A stretch of DNA of 64,000 nucleotides from an uncultured Alphaproteobacteria bacterium (GTDB taxonomy: Bacteria; Pseudomonadota; Alphaproteobacteria; Methylaequorales; Methylaequoraceae): positions 43,150 to 107,149 of the forward strand of contig CACEWP010000004.1 of assembly GCA_902563305.1 (NCBI GenBank). The letters run 5' to 3'. The notes beneath the pieces are model-generated. The model did no database searches and was not told where the DNA came from. It worked only from the letters and a program-made list of their open reading frames with translations. This document shows, in pieces, positions 1-9,992 of this stretch (its first letter is position 1; each line of letters opens with the position of its first letter). Made by a program: the position numbers and the translations under genes.

Positions 1-2
1 AT

Positions 3-983
3 AATAAAGGACCCTTTAGCTTAAGTGAGTTAGCTAACATAATCGGATGTGATTGCCTTGGTGATAAAAATAAATTGATATATGATCTTGCTGTGGTTGA
101 AGAAGCTAAAAGCAATGAAATTTGTTTTATAACCCAAAAATATAAAAATTTATATAAAAGTTCGAAGGCGGGTGCTTTTATTATCAGTAAAGGTATTATT
201 TCCAAAGACAACAAAAATAAACTTGTTTCTGAAAATCCACATTTTGATATGGCGAAAGTGGCATCCGCATTCTATCCAGATTCAGACTATCCAAAATTTT
301 TCTTCAGTAAGACAGACCAAAAAACTAAACTAGATAAAACCATTAGAGTTTCTGAAAATTCTTTCATACATAAAAATGCTTCAATTGGCAATAATTCTGA
401 AATAGGATTAAATAGTGTTATTGGTCCGGGAGTCACTATAGGAAAAAATTGTCTTATTGGCGATAATGTATCAATTTATTTTTCTAAAATAGGTGATAAT
501 GTTAAAATATATCAAGGTGTCAAGCTAGGAAGTGAGGGTTTTGGCTTTATAATGAACAAAGATGAATTTAAAAAAATACCTCAGTTAGGAAGAGTGATAG
601 TTGGAAATAATGTTGAAATTGGTGCCAATTCTACTGTCGATAGGGGATCAATTGGTGATACGATCATCGATGATTATTGTATGATTGACAATATTGTTCA
701 TCTAGGCCATAACGTTAAATTAGGCAAAAGGTGTATAATTGCTGCTATGTCAGGAATTTCAGGTAGTACAACAATTGGAGATAACGTAATGATAGGGGGA
801 CAAGTAGGCATCAGCGGTCACTTAAAAATCGGTAATAATGTAAGAATTGCTGCTAAAACCGGTGTTATGAAAAATATTGAAGACAATAATGTAATAGCAG
901 GCTACCCTTCTGAAAAAATATTAGATTGGCATAGAAATACAATCATCCTAAAAAATCTTAGAAAAAATGATAAAAAAGACTGA
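3..983 (+). CDS. lpxD: UDP-3-O-(3-hydroxymyristoyl)glucosamine N-acyltransferase LpxD (5' partial at window edge)
   Basis: Hexapeptide left-handed beta-helix repeats. The frame of ORF 75..983 stays open upstream to base 3 (NKGPFSLSELANIIGCDCLGDKNK...), so the N-terminus is cut by the window edge. Followed by fabZ-lpxA. Confidence 0.93.
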   Translation, partial: NKGPFSLSELANIIGCDCLGDKNKLIYDLAVVEEAKSNEICFITQKYKNLYKSSKAGAFIISKGIISKDNKNKLVSENPHFDMAKVASAFYPDSDYPKFFFSKTDQKTKLDKTIRVSENSFIHKNASIGNNSEIGLNSVIGPGVTIGKNCLIGDNVSIYFSKIGDNVKIYQGVKLGSEGFGFIMNKDEFKKIPQLGRVIVGNNVEIGANSTVDRGSIGDTIIDDYCMIDNIVHLGHNVKLGKRCIIAAMSGISGSTTIGDNVMIGGQVGISGHLKIGNNVRIAAKTGVMKNIEDNNVIAGYPSEKILDWHRNTIILKNLRKNDKKD

Positions 984-1419
984 ACTAAATATTGAGGATA
1001 TAAAAAGGTTAATACCTCATAGATACCCTTTTCTTTTAATTGATAAGTTAGTTGATATTATTCCTGGTGAAAGTGCTGTAGGTGTTAAAAATGTAACTTT
1101 TAATGAGAATTTTTTCCAAGGTCATTTTGATTCAATGTCTGTAATGCCAGGAGCATTAATTATTGAATCTATGGCTCAATCTGCTGGTACACTAGTAATG
1201 CATAGTCTTAAAAAAAATCAAGAGAATATCTCAGTTTATTTATTAACTGTCGATAAAGCAAAATTTAGAAAACCAGTCTGTCCAGGTGATACTTTGTTAC
1301 ATAAAGTAATAAAAAAACAAAATATTAAGAATATATGGAAATTTAAATGTAATTCATTTGTTAACAAAGAATTGGTTGCAGAAGCTGAGGTATCAGCAAT
1401 TATTAATTCTGAGGGTTAA
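967..1419 (+). CDS. fabZ: 3-hydroxyacyl-ACP dehydratase FabZ
   Basis: IPHRYPFLLIDK and FQGHFDSMSVMPGALIIESMAQ hot-dog dehydratase motifs; lpx operon context. Confidence 0.96.
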   Translation: MIKKTELNIEDIKRLIPHRYPFLLIDKLVDIIPGESAVGVKNVTFNENFFQGHFDSMSVMPGALIIESMAQSAGTLVMHSLKKNQENISVYLLTVDKAKFRKPVCPGDTLLHKVIKKQNIKNIWKFKCNSFVNKELVAEAEVSAIINSEG

Positions 1420-1482
1420 ATCTGTAATATTTTGTAATTATTTATTATTTGTCCTTGTTATAATATTAATCTATAAAATATT

Positions 1483-2259
1483 ATGAATTCTCGATCAATT
1501 ATTCACAAAGATTCTAAAATTGGTAAAAATGTTGAGATAGGTTCGTTTTGCTCTATCGGTTCTAACGTTTCTATAGATGACAACTGCAAAATTCACAGTA
1601 ATGTAGTGATTAATGGAAATGTGACAATAAAAAAAAATGTTGAAATTTTTCCTTTCGTATCGATTGGTTCAATACCACAAGATTTAAAGTATAAAGGTGA
1701 GAAAACAAAAATAATTATTGGAGAAAATTGTAAAATTAGAGAATATGTAACTGTTAATTTAGGAACAAAGGGTGGAGGTGGTGTCACTAAGGTAGGCAAG
1801 AATTGTCTTTTAATGATTGGAACTCATATTGCCCACGATTGCATAATAGGAGATAATGTTATTTTTGCTAACCATTCCACCTTAGCAGGACATGTAATCA
1901 TAGAAAATAATGTTGTTGTAGGTGCATTAAGTGCAATACATCAATTCAGTAGAATAGGAGAAGGATCAATGATAGGAGGGATGTCAGGGGTTACCGCAGA
2001 TGTAGCACCATTTTCAACAGTGATGGGAAATAGAGCGAAATTAAGTGGTTTGAATTTAGTGGGCCTAAAAAGAAGTAGGTTTAAAAAAGTTGAAATTAAT
2101 GAATTAAGAAAAGTGTTTAAATATATATTTTACAGTAAAGATAAAACATTAGAAGACAGAGTGAAAAAAATAAAAAATCAGAAAATAAAGTTTTATACAA
2201 TAAAAAGAATATTGAACTTTCTTGATGGAGAAACACGAAGATCGTTTTGTATGCCTTAA
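1483..2259 (+). CDS. lpxA: UDP-N-acetylglucosamine acyltransferase LpxA
   Basis: Hexapeptide repeats plus GTHIAHDCIIGDNVIFANHSTLAGH motif. Confidence 0.96.
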   Translation: MNSRSIIHKDSKIGKNVEIGSFCSIGSNVSIDDNCKIHSNVVINGNVTIKKNVEIFPFVSIGSIPQDLKYKGEKTKIIIGENCKIREYVTVNLGTKGGGGVTKVGKNCLLMIGTHIAHDCIIGDNVIFANHSTLAGHVIIENNVVVGALSAIHQFSRIGEGSMIGGMSGVTADVAPFSTVMGNRAKLSGLNLVGLKRSRFKKVEINELRKVFKYIFYSKDKTLEDRVKKIKNQKIKFYTIKRILNFLDGETRRSFCMP

Positions 2260-2266
2260 TATTAAT

Positions 2267-3079
2267 ATGAAAAAAATTATATTATTAACTGGAGGTGGAA
2301 CATTACCAGAGGAGGTAATCAGAAGCTTAAAAAGGAAAAAAATAAAATTTTTTTGTATAATTTTTAAAAATAATCCGGTGTCAAAGTTCATTTTAAATCA
2401 TGAGTATAAGCTTATAAATTTTGGAAAAATTATCTCAGAATTAAAAATTTTAAAAAATTCAGGTTTTAAAAAAATATTAATGATTGGAAATTTAAAAAGA
2501 CCAAATCTAGCGGACATTAAACCAGATATTAATTCTATAAAATTAATACCATCATTTACAAATATGCTTCTTAAAGGTGGAGATAATAATTTATTGGCTT
2601 TTTGTATTAATCAACTTTCATTACTAGGCTTTGAGGTTCTAGATTTGAGGAAAATAATTCCTGAAAACTTTTTAAATTTCGGAAACCAAACCAATGTCAG
2701 TTTATCAGAAGTTAATATGAATGATATTAAAAAGGGTAAACGTATTTTAGATTATATTTCAAAATTTGATATTGGACAATCTATCATTATGAATAAAGGA
2801 AATGTTATTGGAATTGAAGCTGCACAAGGGACTGATAATTTAATTAAAGAATCTAAAGTTCATTTGAACAAAAATGAAAAATCAATTTTAATTAAACTTG
2901 TCAAAGTTAAACAAAATTTAAAAGCAGACTTACCAACAATCGGAATTAAAACAGTTAGAAATTGTAGAAAGTCAAATGTAGCAGGAATAGCATATTCAGC
3001 AAATAAAACACTTTTTTTAAAAAAACAAAAAATTGTTGAATACTGTAATGATAATAATATTTTTCTTTTTGGTGTTTAG
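2267..3079 (+). CDS. lpxI: UDP-2,3-diacylglucosamine pyrophosphatase LpxI
   Basis: LpxI-type protein (DUF1009) between lpxA and lpxB. The MKKIILLTGGGTLP start at 2267 follows the lpxA stop; the ORF-track start at 2222 is probably too early. Confidence 0.88.
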   Translation: MKKIILLTGGGTLPEEVIRSLKRKKIKFFCIIFKNNPVSKFILNHEYKLINFGKIISELKILKNSGFKKILMIGNLKRPNLADIKPDINSIKLIPSFTNMLLKGGDNNLLAFCINQLSLLGFEVLDLRKIIPENFLNFGNQTNVSLSEVNMNDIKKGKRILDYISKFDIGQSIIMNKGNVIGIEAAQGTDNLIKESKVHLNKNEKSILIKLVKVKQNLKADLPTIGIKTVRNCRKSNVAGIAYSANKTLFLKKQKIVEYCNDNNIFLFGV

Positions 3080-3081
3080 TT

Positions 3082-4170
3082 TTGAGAATAGTAATATTAG
3101 CAACAGAACCATCAGGTGATTTTTTAGGTTCAGAACTTATTAAATAATTAAAAAAAAAAAAAAAAATAAAAATATTCGGAGTTGGTGGAGAATTAATGGA
3201 ATCTGTTGGAATGAATTCATGGGTTCCGATAACGAAATTTAATGCTATTGGATTATATGAGGTAATAATTAGAATTGTAAAGTTTATTAATCTTTTTAAT
3301 CTTGTTAAAAAAAAAATAATAGATTGTAACCCTGATATTGTTATAACAATAGATTCTCCAAGCTTTAGTTATAGAATAGTTAAAAAACTTCAGCACTTAA
3401 GGAAAAATACTAAATTCATTCACTATGTGGCACCAACAGTTTGGGCTTGGAAATCATATAGAGCAAAGATTTTTTCTAAACTATACGATAAAATTTTTAC
3501 ATTATTTAAATTTGAACCTAAATATTTCTCTAAATACGGATTAGATACCAAATTTGTTGGACATCAAATTTTTTATAAAAAGGTCCCTTTAAGCAATCCT
3601 AAAAAGATAATTTCTTTTTTCCCTGGATCTAGAAGCGTAGAAATTAAAAGTAATATGAGAAAACTTAAAAAAATAATCTTAAGTTCTACAAATATTTTTA
3701 CTGATTACAATTTTTATATTTTAACTTTTGAACATGAAAAAAAAAATCTAGAAAAAATAATGGATACAAGGAAGATTAAAGTTATAAGTGATACACAATT
3801 AAAACATAAAATTATGCGAAAATCTTGCTTAGCAGTTGCTGCATCTGGCTCAGTAACACTAGAATTAATAAATTATAAAATTCCAACATTAGTCTTTTAT
3901 GAGACTCACTGGTTGACAAAAATTTTAATTAAATTTTTTGTAAATGTAAAATATGCATCAATAATTAATATATTTTATAACAAAGAAATTATATCAGAAT
4001 TTTTATTTGAAAGATTTACTCACGATAACATAATTAACTCAATGAAAAATTTAATTAATAATCATGAATCTAGATTAGAACAAATTAGATATTTTAAAGA
4101 TTTTTCAAAACAAATGCTTGTTAATCAAAGAAATCCATCAGAAATCATTGTTAAGAATTTGGATATTTAG
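3082..4170 (+). CDS. lpxB: Lipid-A-disaccharide synthase LpxB; N-terminal ~21 codons separated from the rest by an in-frame TAA at 3145-3147 (annotated ORF 3196..4170)
   Basis: TTG at 3082 opens LRIVILATEPSGDFLGSELIK-stop-LKKKKKIKIFGVGGELMESVGM, all in one frame. Downstream VAPTVWAWKSYRAK and AASGSVTLEL motifs are typical of LpxB. Confidence 0.85.
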
Positions 4171-4171
4171 T

Positions 4172-5503
4172 TTAATCAATACGGTCTGGAAATAAGTCCT
4201 TACTCGATTTTCTATCTTTGATCTTGATAAATTTTCTGTTTTTCTTTCCATTATATAGTTGACGGGGTCTACTAATTGTATTGTCACTTTCTGTCATTTC
4301 CTTCCATTGCGAAATCCAACCAACAGTTCTTGCAACAGCAAAAATCACAGTAAACATTGACTCTGGCAACCCAAGTGCTTTTAGAATTATTCCAGAATAA
4401 AAATCTACATTAGGATAAAGTTTTTTTTTAATGAAGTACTCATCATTAAGAGCGATTTCCTCAAGTTTTGTAGCCAACTTAAACAAAGGTACATTAAAAT
4501 TATCAACCTCCTTTAGAAGGTTATGACAATACTTTCTTAATACCTTTGCTCTTGGATCATGATTTTTATAAACTCTATGTCCAAATCCCATTAATCTAAA
4601 AGAATCATTATTATCTTTTGCTCTTTTTATATATTTATTAATATTTTCCTCTTTACCAATCTTATTTAACATTCTAATAACTGACTCATTAGCTCCTCCG
4701 TGTGCAGGTCCCCATAATGATGCTACTCCAGCAGCCACGCATGCAAATGGATTAGCTCCAGACGATCCGGCAATTTTTACTGTTGAGGTGGACGCATTCT
4801 GTTCATGATCTGCATGTAAAATTAATAATTTATCCAATGCATCTATACTTGCTTGGCTTGGTTTATATTCTCCACAAGGAGTTGAAAAAAGCATATGTAG
4901 AAAGTTTTCACTATAAGAAAGGGTATTCTTTGGATAAATAAAAGGTTGTCCCAGTGAATATTTGTATGCCATTGCAGCCATTGTTGGAAGTTTGGATAAT
5001 AGACGACTAACTGCTACCCACTTGCCTTTATTAGATGAAAAATCATATGTTTTTTCCGGATAAAAAGAAGACAAAGCTCCAACAATACCAACCATAACAG
5101 CCATTGGATGAGAATCTCTTCTGAAACCACTGTAAAAACGTAATATCTGTTCATGCAACATCGTATGATGAGTTATAATATTGATAAACTTTTTTTTATT
5201 CTTTTGATCAGGCAAGTCTCCATTAAGTAATAAATAGCAAACTTCTGAATAATCGGATTTTTCTGCTAGTTCCTCGATTTTATAACCTCTGTGAAGAAGA
5301 ATTCCTTTTTCACCGTCAATAAAGGTAATCTGTGATTTACAACTTGCTGTAGATTTAAAACCTGGGTCATAAACAAACATACCTGTTTCTTGATAAAAGG
5401 TCGATAAATCAGCTACTGCGGGTCCACAAGAACCCTCTTTTACTTGAAACTCATAAGTTTTACCGTTTCTATTATCTTTGACTGTCAGAGTTTTTTTCTT
5501 CAT
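4172..5503 (-). CDS. gltA: Citrate synthase
   Basis: [63 protein letters not shown]. Confidence 0.97.
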   Translation of the reverse strand: MKKKTLTVKDNRNGKTYEFQVKEGSCGPAVADLSTFYQETGMFVYDPGFKSTASCKSQITFIDGEKGILLHRGYKIEELAEKSDYSEVCYLLLNGDLPDQKNKKKFINIITHHTMLHEQILRFYSGFRRDSHPMAVMVGIVGALSSFYPEKTYDFSSNKGKWVAVSRLLSKLPTMAAMAYKYSLGQPFIYPKNTLSYSENFLHMLFSTPCGEYKPSQASIDALDKLLILHADHEQNASTSTVKIAGSSGANPFACVAAGVASLWGPAHGGANESVIRMLNKIGKEENINKYIKRAKDNNDSFRLMGFGHRVYKNHDPRAKVLRKYCHNLLKEVDNFNVPLFKLATKLEEIALNDEYFIKKKLYPNVDFYSGIILKALGLPESMFTVIFAVARTVGWISQWKEMTESDNTISRPRQLYNGKKNRKFIKIKDRKSSKDLFPDRID

Positions 5504-5517
5504 TTAAAATGTATTTT

Positions 5518-6873
5518 TTATCTATTGATTCTTCTGATTATTTCGTCATTACCTAAAATTCGTATTATTTTATAAATTGAAGGTCCAAAGATACTCCCTG
5601 TTATTAGTAATCTAAGTGGTTGAGCAACTAATTTAAAGGAAATATCATGGTAGTTAACAACATCTTTTATAGTTTCTTCAATATTTAAATCATTCCATTC
5701 AATTATATCAGAAAATTTATCTTTAAAGGTTTTTTTATATTTTTTGAATCCTTCTAATATATTAAGTTCTTCTTTTGTAAAACTTTTTGTTATTGAACTT
5801 AGCTTTAAAATATTGAATTCTATATCATTTAGAGATGAGGATCTATCCTTATATAGATCTATCAACTCTAGCAAATCTACTTGACTAAAAAAATCAAGTT
5901 TTTCTATTTTTTCAGTATTTTTTTTTAAATGATCTAGTATTTTCTCATTTGACATTTCTTTAATATAGAAATTATTTAGAAAATTTAATTTCTTATTATC
6001 AAATTTTGCAGGAGATTTACCTAATTTATCTAATGAAAATTTTTCTTTTATAAAATCAATTGAGAAAATTTCTTGATCACCGTAAGACCAGCCAAGCCTT
6101 ATCATGTAGTTGATTAAAGCTTCAGGAAGAAAACCATCGGATTTATATTTAAGAATTGAAACTGCGTTATCTCTTTTTGACATTTTCTGATTATTTTCAT
6201 TATGAATTAAAGAGATATGAGCAAAATTAGGTCTATAATTAAGAAAATCAAAAATAATTTTTTGCCTAAATGAGTTAGTTAGATGATCATCACCTCTAAT
6301 TATATCTGAAATATTCATTCTCAAATCATCTACAGCTGAAGATAAAAGGAATGTAGGTGAACCATCACTTCTTACAATAATATAGTCATCAATTTCATTA
6401 GCGTTTACATTTACCTTTCCTTGAATTTTATCGTTAAGAGTTTGAGATTCGTCAAGAGGTGCTTTTATTCTAATACAATAATCTTGATTATTAGGAAGGT
6501 TGCTTTGTTTATCCCTCCATTCACTATAAAATCTTTTTTTTGAAGATTTAAATCTATGAATAAATTCTTTATCATGAAAACATTTATATGCTAGGCCCCT
6601 GGATAAAAGAGACTTAGCTACTTCCAAGTGCTCTTTTTTATTTTTACTTTGATAAATTATCTTATCATCAATATCCAGACCTAGCCATTCTAAACCTTTT
6701 ATAATTGATTTAGTCGACTCTGCTGAGTTTCTATCTTTATCGGTATCTTCAATTCTTAATCTAAATTTTCCATTATTTTTTTTTGCATGAAGATAGTTAA
6801 ATAAAGCTGTTCTAGCACCTCCAATGTGTAAAGGTCCTGAAGGAGAGGGGGCAAATCTAGTAATAATGGACAT
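5518..6873 (-). CDS. gltX: Glutamyl-tRNA synthetase
   Basis: RFAPSPSGPLHIGGARTALFN HIGH motif and KMSKRD motif. Confidence 0.97.
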   Translation of the reverse strand: MSIITRFAPSPSGPLHIGGARTALFNYLHAKKNNGKFRLRIEDTDKDRNSAESTKSIIKGLEWLGLDIDDKIIYQSKNKKEHLEVAKSLLSRGLAYKCFHDKEFIHRFKSSKKRFYSEWRDKQSNLPNNQDYCIRIKAPLDESQTLNDKIQGKVNVNANEIDDYIIVRSDGSPTFLLSSAVDDLRMNISDIIRGDDHLTNSFRQKIIFDFLNYRPNFAHISLIHNENNQKMSKRDNAVSILKYKSDGFLPEALINYMIRLGWSYGDQEIFSIDFIKEKFSLDKLGKSPAKFDNKKLNFLNNFYIKEMSNEKILDHLKKNTEKIEKLDFFSQVDLLELIDLYKDRSSSLNDIEFNILKLSSITKSFTKEELNILEGFKKYKKTFKDKFSDIIEWNDLNIEETIKDVVNYHDISFKLVAQPLRLLITGSIFGPSIYKIIRILGNDEIIRRINR

Positions 6874-6894
6874 ATTAAGTTTTGAAAAAAAACT

Positions 6895-7512
6895 TTATTT
6901 AAATTTTCTTATTAAACCAACTAAAAGACCTTGAATCTTAACCCTACCTTCACCAAAAATTCTTGTTTTATAATTTTTGTTTGCAGGTTCAAGGGCGATA
7001 GAGTTTTTAAAAGACCTGAATTTTTTTAAAGTTACCTCATTTCCATCTATGAGTGCAACAACAATATCACCTGTATGAGCTTGTTGAGCTTTTTTTATTA
7101 CTACAATATCTCCATCAAATATACCTTCATCAATCATAGATTCACCGTTAACTTCTAACGTGAAATGTTCATCTCTGTTATTTATTAAGTAGTTTGGAAC
7201 TGATATTTGCTCAAAACTTCCCGTAATTGCTTCAATGGGGTTTCCAGCAGCAATTCTCCCTAAGAAAGGAATATCCGTTTCTAAAGTATTCGTTGAGCTT
7301 TTATTTGTGGTCAGCAATTCTAGTGCTCTTGCTTTATGAGGGGTTTTTTTTATAAATCCTTTCTCTTCCAGACTGGAAAGTAATTTATATATCCCCGATT
7401 TTGACTTGATGCTTAGGTTATTTTTCATCTCATCAAAAGTAGGAAAAAGCATCTCTTTTTCATAATAATTTTTTATATAATCTAAAAGTTGTTTCTGTTT
7501 TATTGTTAACAT
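6895..7512 (-). CDS. lexA: LexA SOS repressor
   Basis: N-terminal wHTH, AAGNP cleavage region, GESM catalytic Ser and VTLKKF Lys; LexA box upstream. Confidence 0.96.
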   Translation of the reverse strand: MLTIKQKQLLDYIKNYYEKEMLFPTFDEMKNNLSIKSKSGIYKLLSSLEEKGFIKKTPHKARALELLTTNKSSTNTLETDIPFLGRIAAGNPIEAITGSFEQISVPNYLINNRDEHFTLEVNGESMIDEGIFDGDIVVIKKAQQAHTGDIVVALIDGNEVTLKKFRSFKNSIALEPANKNYKTRIFGEGRVKIQGLLVGLIRKFK

Positions 7513-7519
7513 ATTAAAT

Positions 7520-7534
7520 GTTCTACATAAGTTC
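7520..7534 (-). promoter_or_regulatory. LexA (SOS) box, autoregulatory site of lexA
   Basis: GTTC-TACATAA-GTTC on the + strand (GAAC-N7-GAAC relative to lexA), 8 nt upstream of the lexA ATG. It overlaps a predicted -10 (TAGAAC, 7525-7520), 17 nt from a consensus -35 TTGACA (7548-7543, - strand). Confidence 0.88.
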
Positions 7535-7559
7535 TACCAACATGTCAAGTCATAAGTTT

Positions 7560-8747
7560 CTAATTTACAAAATCATTAAAAACCAGAATTCTTGCATTTT
7601 GTTTCCTCTTAATTGGATTTGAAAATGGTTTTCTTACTAAAATACCATCAGCAATATTTAACATATTTATTAATGAACTGTCTTGATTATCTATTAGTTC
7701 GAAGGTATTATTTTTAATGATAACTCTTTGAAATAATGTTAAATTTGAATTCTTTTTTATAGATTTACCAGAAGAAAATTCTCTTTGCTTTAAATCTATA
7801 TATTTAAATCCGTAAAATGAATTAATGAATGTTGGTAAAAAATTAATCAAAGAAGTAAAACATGACACAGGATTACCTGGTAATCCAAGAAAATATTTAT
7901 TTTTATTAAACTTTCCAAATGTTGTCGGCTTACCTGGTTTAATAGCTACCCTCTCAAATAAAATTTTAAGTCCAACCTCTTGAAGTGCTGATTTAACTAG
8001 GTCGTACTTCCCTTTTGAAACACCACCACTAGTAATTAGTAGATCAAATTTTTTTTGTGATTTATATTTTTTAATAAATTCATTATGATTGTCTTTAGAT
8101 AGTTCTATTTTGATCAGTTCACCACCAAATAGTTCTACAAAATGCTTGATAAAGATGTTATTGGTCGATTCAACAAGTGGTGATTCATTTTTATTTTTAA
8201 TTAACTCATCCCCAGTACAAATTACAAATATTCTGGGTTTTTTTAAAACTTTTAACCTTTTTAACTTCATGGATTTAGCCAAAGCAATTGATCTAACATT
8301 CATAATAGACTTTTTATGAAGGTATTTTTTGTTTTTGACAAGGTCAGAACATTTTTTCCTTATAAAATTATTAGATGGAAAATCATTAATATAAATATGC
8401 TTGGTCTCAATTTGAAAGTTTTCTTTTGGAATAACTCTTTTATCATCACCATATACAGGAGCTCCAGTATAAATTAGAACGCATTCGCCATTATTAATTT
8501 TTTTTGCTTTTTTATCTCCTGCTTTTGATTCACCAATTATTTTAAATCTTTTTACTTTTTCTTTTTTTAAAACAAGAACACCATCCATTGATGAGACATT
8601 ATTATTTGGAAGATTTGCTTTTGAATAATAGTCGGTTAGAAGGATTCTATTTCCTGAATTTTCAGTCTTAACAAGTTCAAAACTCTTGGATTTATAAACA
8701 TTTCTTGAAATTATATTAAGAGCTTGGGTATATGTTATCATCTTCAT
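7560..8747 (-). CDS. moeA: Molybdopterin molybdenumtransferase MoeA
   Basis: SSMDGVLV, VSKGKYDLVK, KPGKPTTFG, LPGNPVS motifs. The start is probably MKMITYTQ (~8747) rather than ORF start 8792. Confidence 0.93.
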   Translation of the reverse strand: MKMITYTQALNIISRNVYKSKSFELVKTENSGNRILLTDYYSKANLPNNNVSSMDGVLVLKKEKVKRFKIIGESKAGDKKAKKINNGECVLIYTGAPVYGDDKRVIPKENFQIETKHIYINDFPSNNFIRKKCSDLVKNKKYLHKKSIMNVRSIALAKSMKLKRLKVLKKPRIFVICTGDELIKNKNESPLVESTNNIFIKHFVELFGGELIKIELSKDNHNEFIKKYKSQKKFDLLITSGGVSKGKYDLVKSALQEVGLKILFERVAIKPGKPTTFGKFNKNKYFLGLPGNPVSCFTSLINFLPTFINSFYGFKYIDLKQREFSSGKSIKKNSNLTLFQRVIIKNNTFELIDNQDSSLINMLNIADGILVRKPFSNPIKRKQNARILVFNDFVN

Positions 8748-9207
8748 AATTTCCTGATTTTCCACCGCTTTTAAACAACAACCTAATATCATTTATTACA
8801 ATTTTTTTATCAAAACTTTTACACATATCATAAATTGTTAGAGCAGCTATAGAGCAAGCTGTAAGTGCTTCCATCTCAACTCCTGTCTTTGTATTACTTT
8901 TAACAATAGATATAACTTCAACCTCAGATTTTTTTTTTATAATTTTGAAATCAATATCAACTGAACTTAAATTAATATTATGACACAAAGGAATTAATTC
9001 GTAAGTTTTTTTTGCTGCCATTGTTGCCGCTAAGGCAGCAGTGTTAAATATAGTGCCTTTTGGACTGTCATCTAAAACTACCTTTTTAAATGTTTGCAAA
9101 CTGAATTTGACTCTAGCTGTAGCTCTAGCTTCTCTATGAGTATTCTTTTTTTTTGAAATATCTACCATTTTTATTTCTTTATTTTTTTTTAGATGGGTGA
9201 ATTTCAT
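8716..9207 (-). CDS. moaC: Cyclic pyranopterin monophosphate synthase MoaC
   Basis: MVDISKK..REARATARV, PLCHNINLSS, VEMEALTACSIAALTIYDMCK. Confidence 0.95.
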   Translation of the reverse strand: MKFTHLKKNKEIKMVDISKKKNTHREARATARVKFSLQTFKKVVLDDSPKGTIFNTAALAATMAAKKTYELIPLCHNINLSSVDIDFKIIKKKSEVEVISIVKSNTKTGVEMEALTACSIAALTIYDMCKSFDKKIVINDIRLLFKSGGKSGNYEDDNIYPSS

Positions 9208-9992
9208 TTTTTTCTTATTATTTCTTCAGTTTTTAATTTAATATTTTTGGCCGACATCAATGATTCTCCTATTAAAAAACCATCTGCACCTTGACTTGTA
9301 AAATCAATAAGTTGTTTATTATTATCTAAACCACTTTCACATAATTTAATAATTCCCTTGGGAATTTCTTTTGATAGTTTAGTAAATGTGTTTAAATCAA
9401 TTTTAAGTGTTTTAAGATTTCTATTATTTATTCCTATACAATTAACTTGTAGTTTAATTGCTCTTTCCAATTCAATTTTATCATGAACCTCTACTATTAC
9501 ATCCATTCCTAGGTCTTGAGCAATCTTATAAAATAGTCTAGCTTCTTTATCATCTAGAATTGCAAGAATCAGAAGTATACAATCAGCACCGAAATAATAA
9601 CTTTCATATATCTGCCATTCATCTAATATAAAATCTTTCCTTAAAATTGGTAAATCAACAATATTTTTAACCTCATTTAAATAATGAATATCTCCCTTAA
9701 AAAAATTCTTTTCTGTAAGTATAGATAAACAGGATGCTCCTGCATTCATATATTCAGTTGCTATTTGTTTTAAGTCAAATTTTTTACAGATTTCTCCTTT
9801 ACTGGGAGAAAATCTTTTAATTTCAGCAATTAGATTAAAATATTTATGATTTGTTTTTATGAGTTTATCTAAAAAATTTCTTCTTTCACAAATGTTAATT
9901 TTACTCTTATATTCTATCTGACTTTTTTGAATTGTAATTTCAGAAAGTTTTTTTTCACAAATTTGTTCTAGAATATTCATTTTATTTGGCAA
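9204..9992 (-). CDS. trpC: Indole-3-glycerol phosphate synthase
   Basis: IAEIKRFSPSKGEI, LRKDFILDEWQIYES, GINNRNLKT. Confidence 0.97.
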   Translation of the reverse strand: MPNKMNILEQICEKKLSEITIQKSQIEYKSKINICERRNFLDKLIKTNHKYFNLIAEIKRFSPSKGEICKKFDLKQIATEYMNAGASCLSILTEKNFFKGDIHYLNEVKNIVDLPILRKDFILDEWQIYESYYFGADCILLILAILDDKEARLFYKIAQDLGMDVIVEVHDKIELERAIKLQVNCIGINNRNLKTLKIDLNTFTKLSKEIPKGIIKLCESGLDNNKQLIDFTSQGADGFLIGESLMSAKNIKLKTEEIIRKK

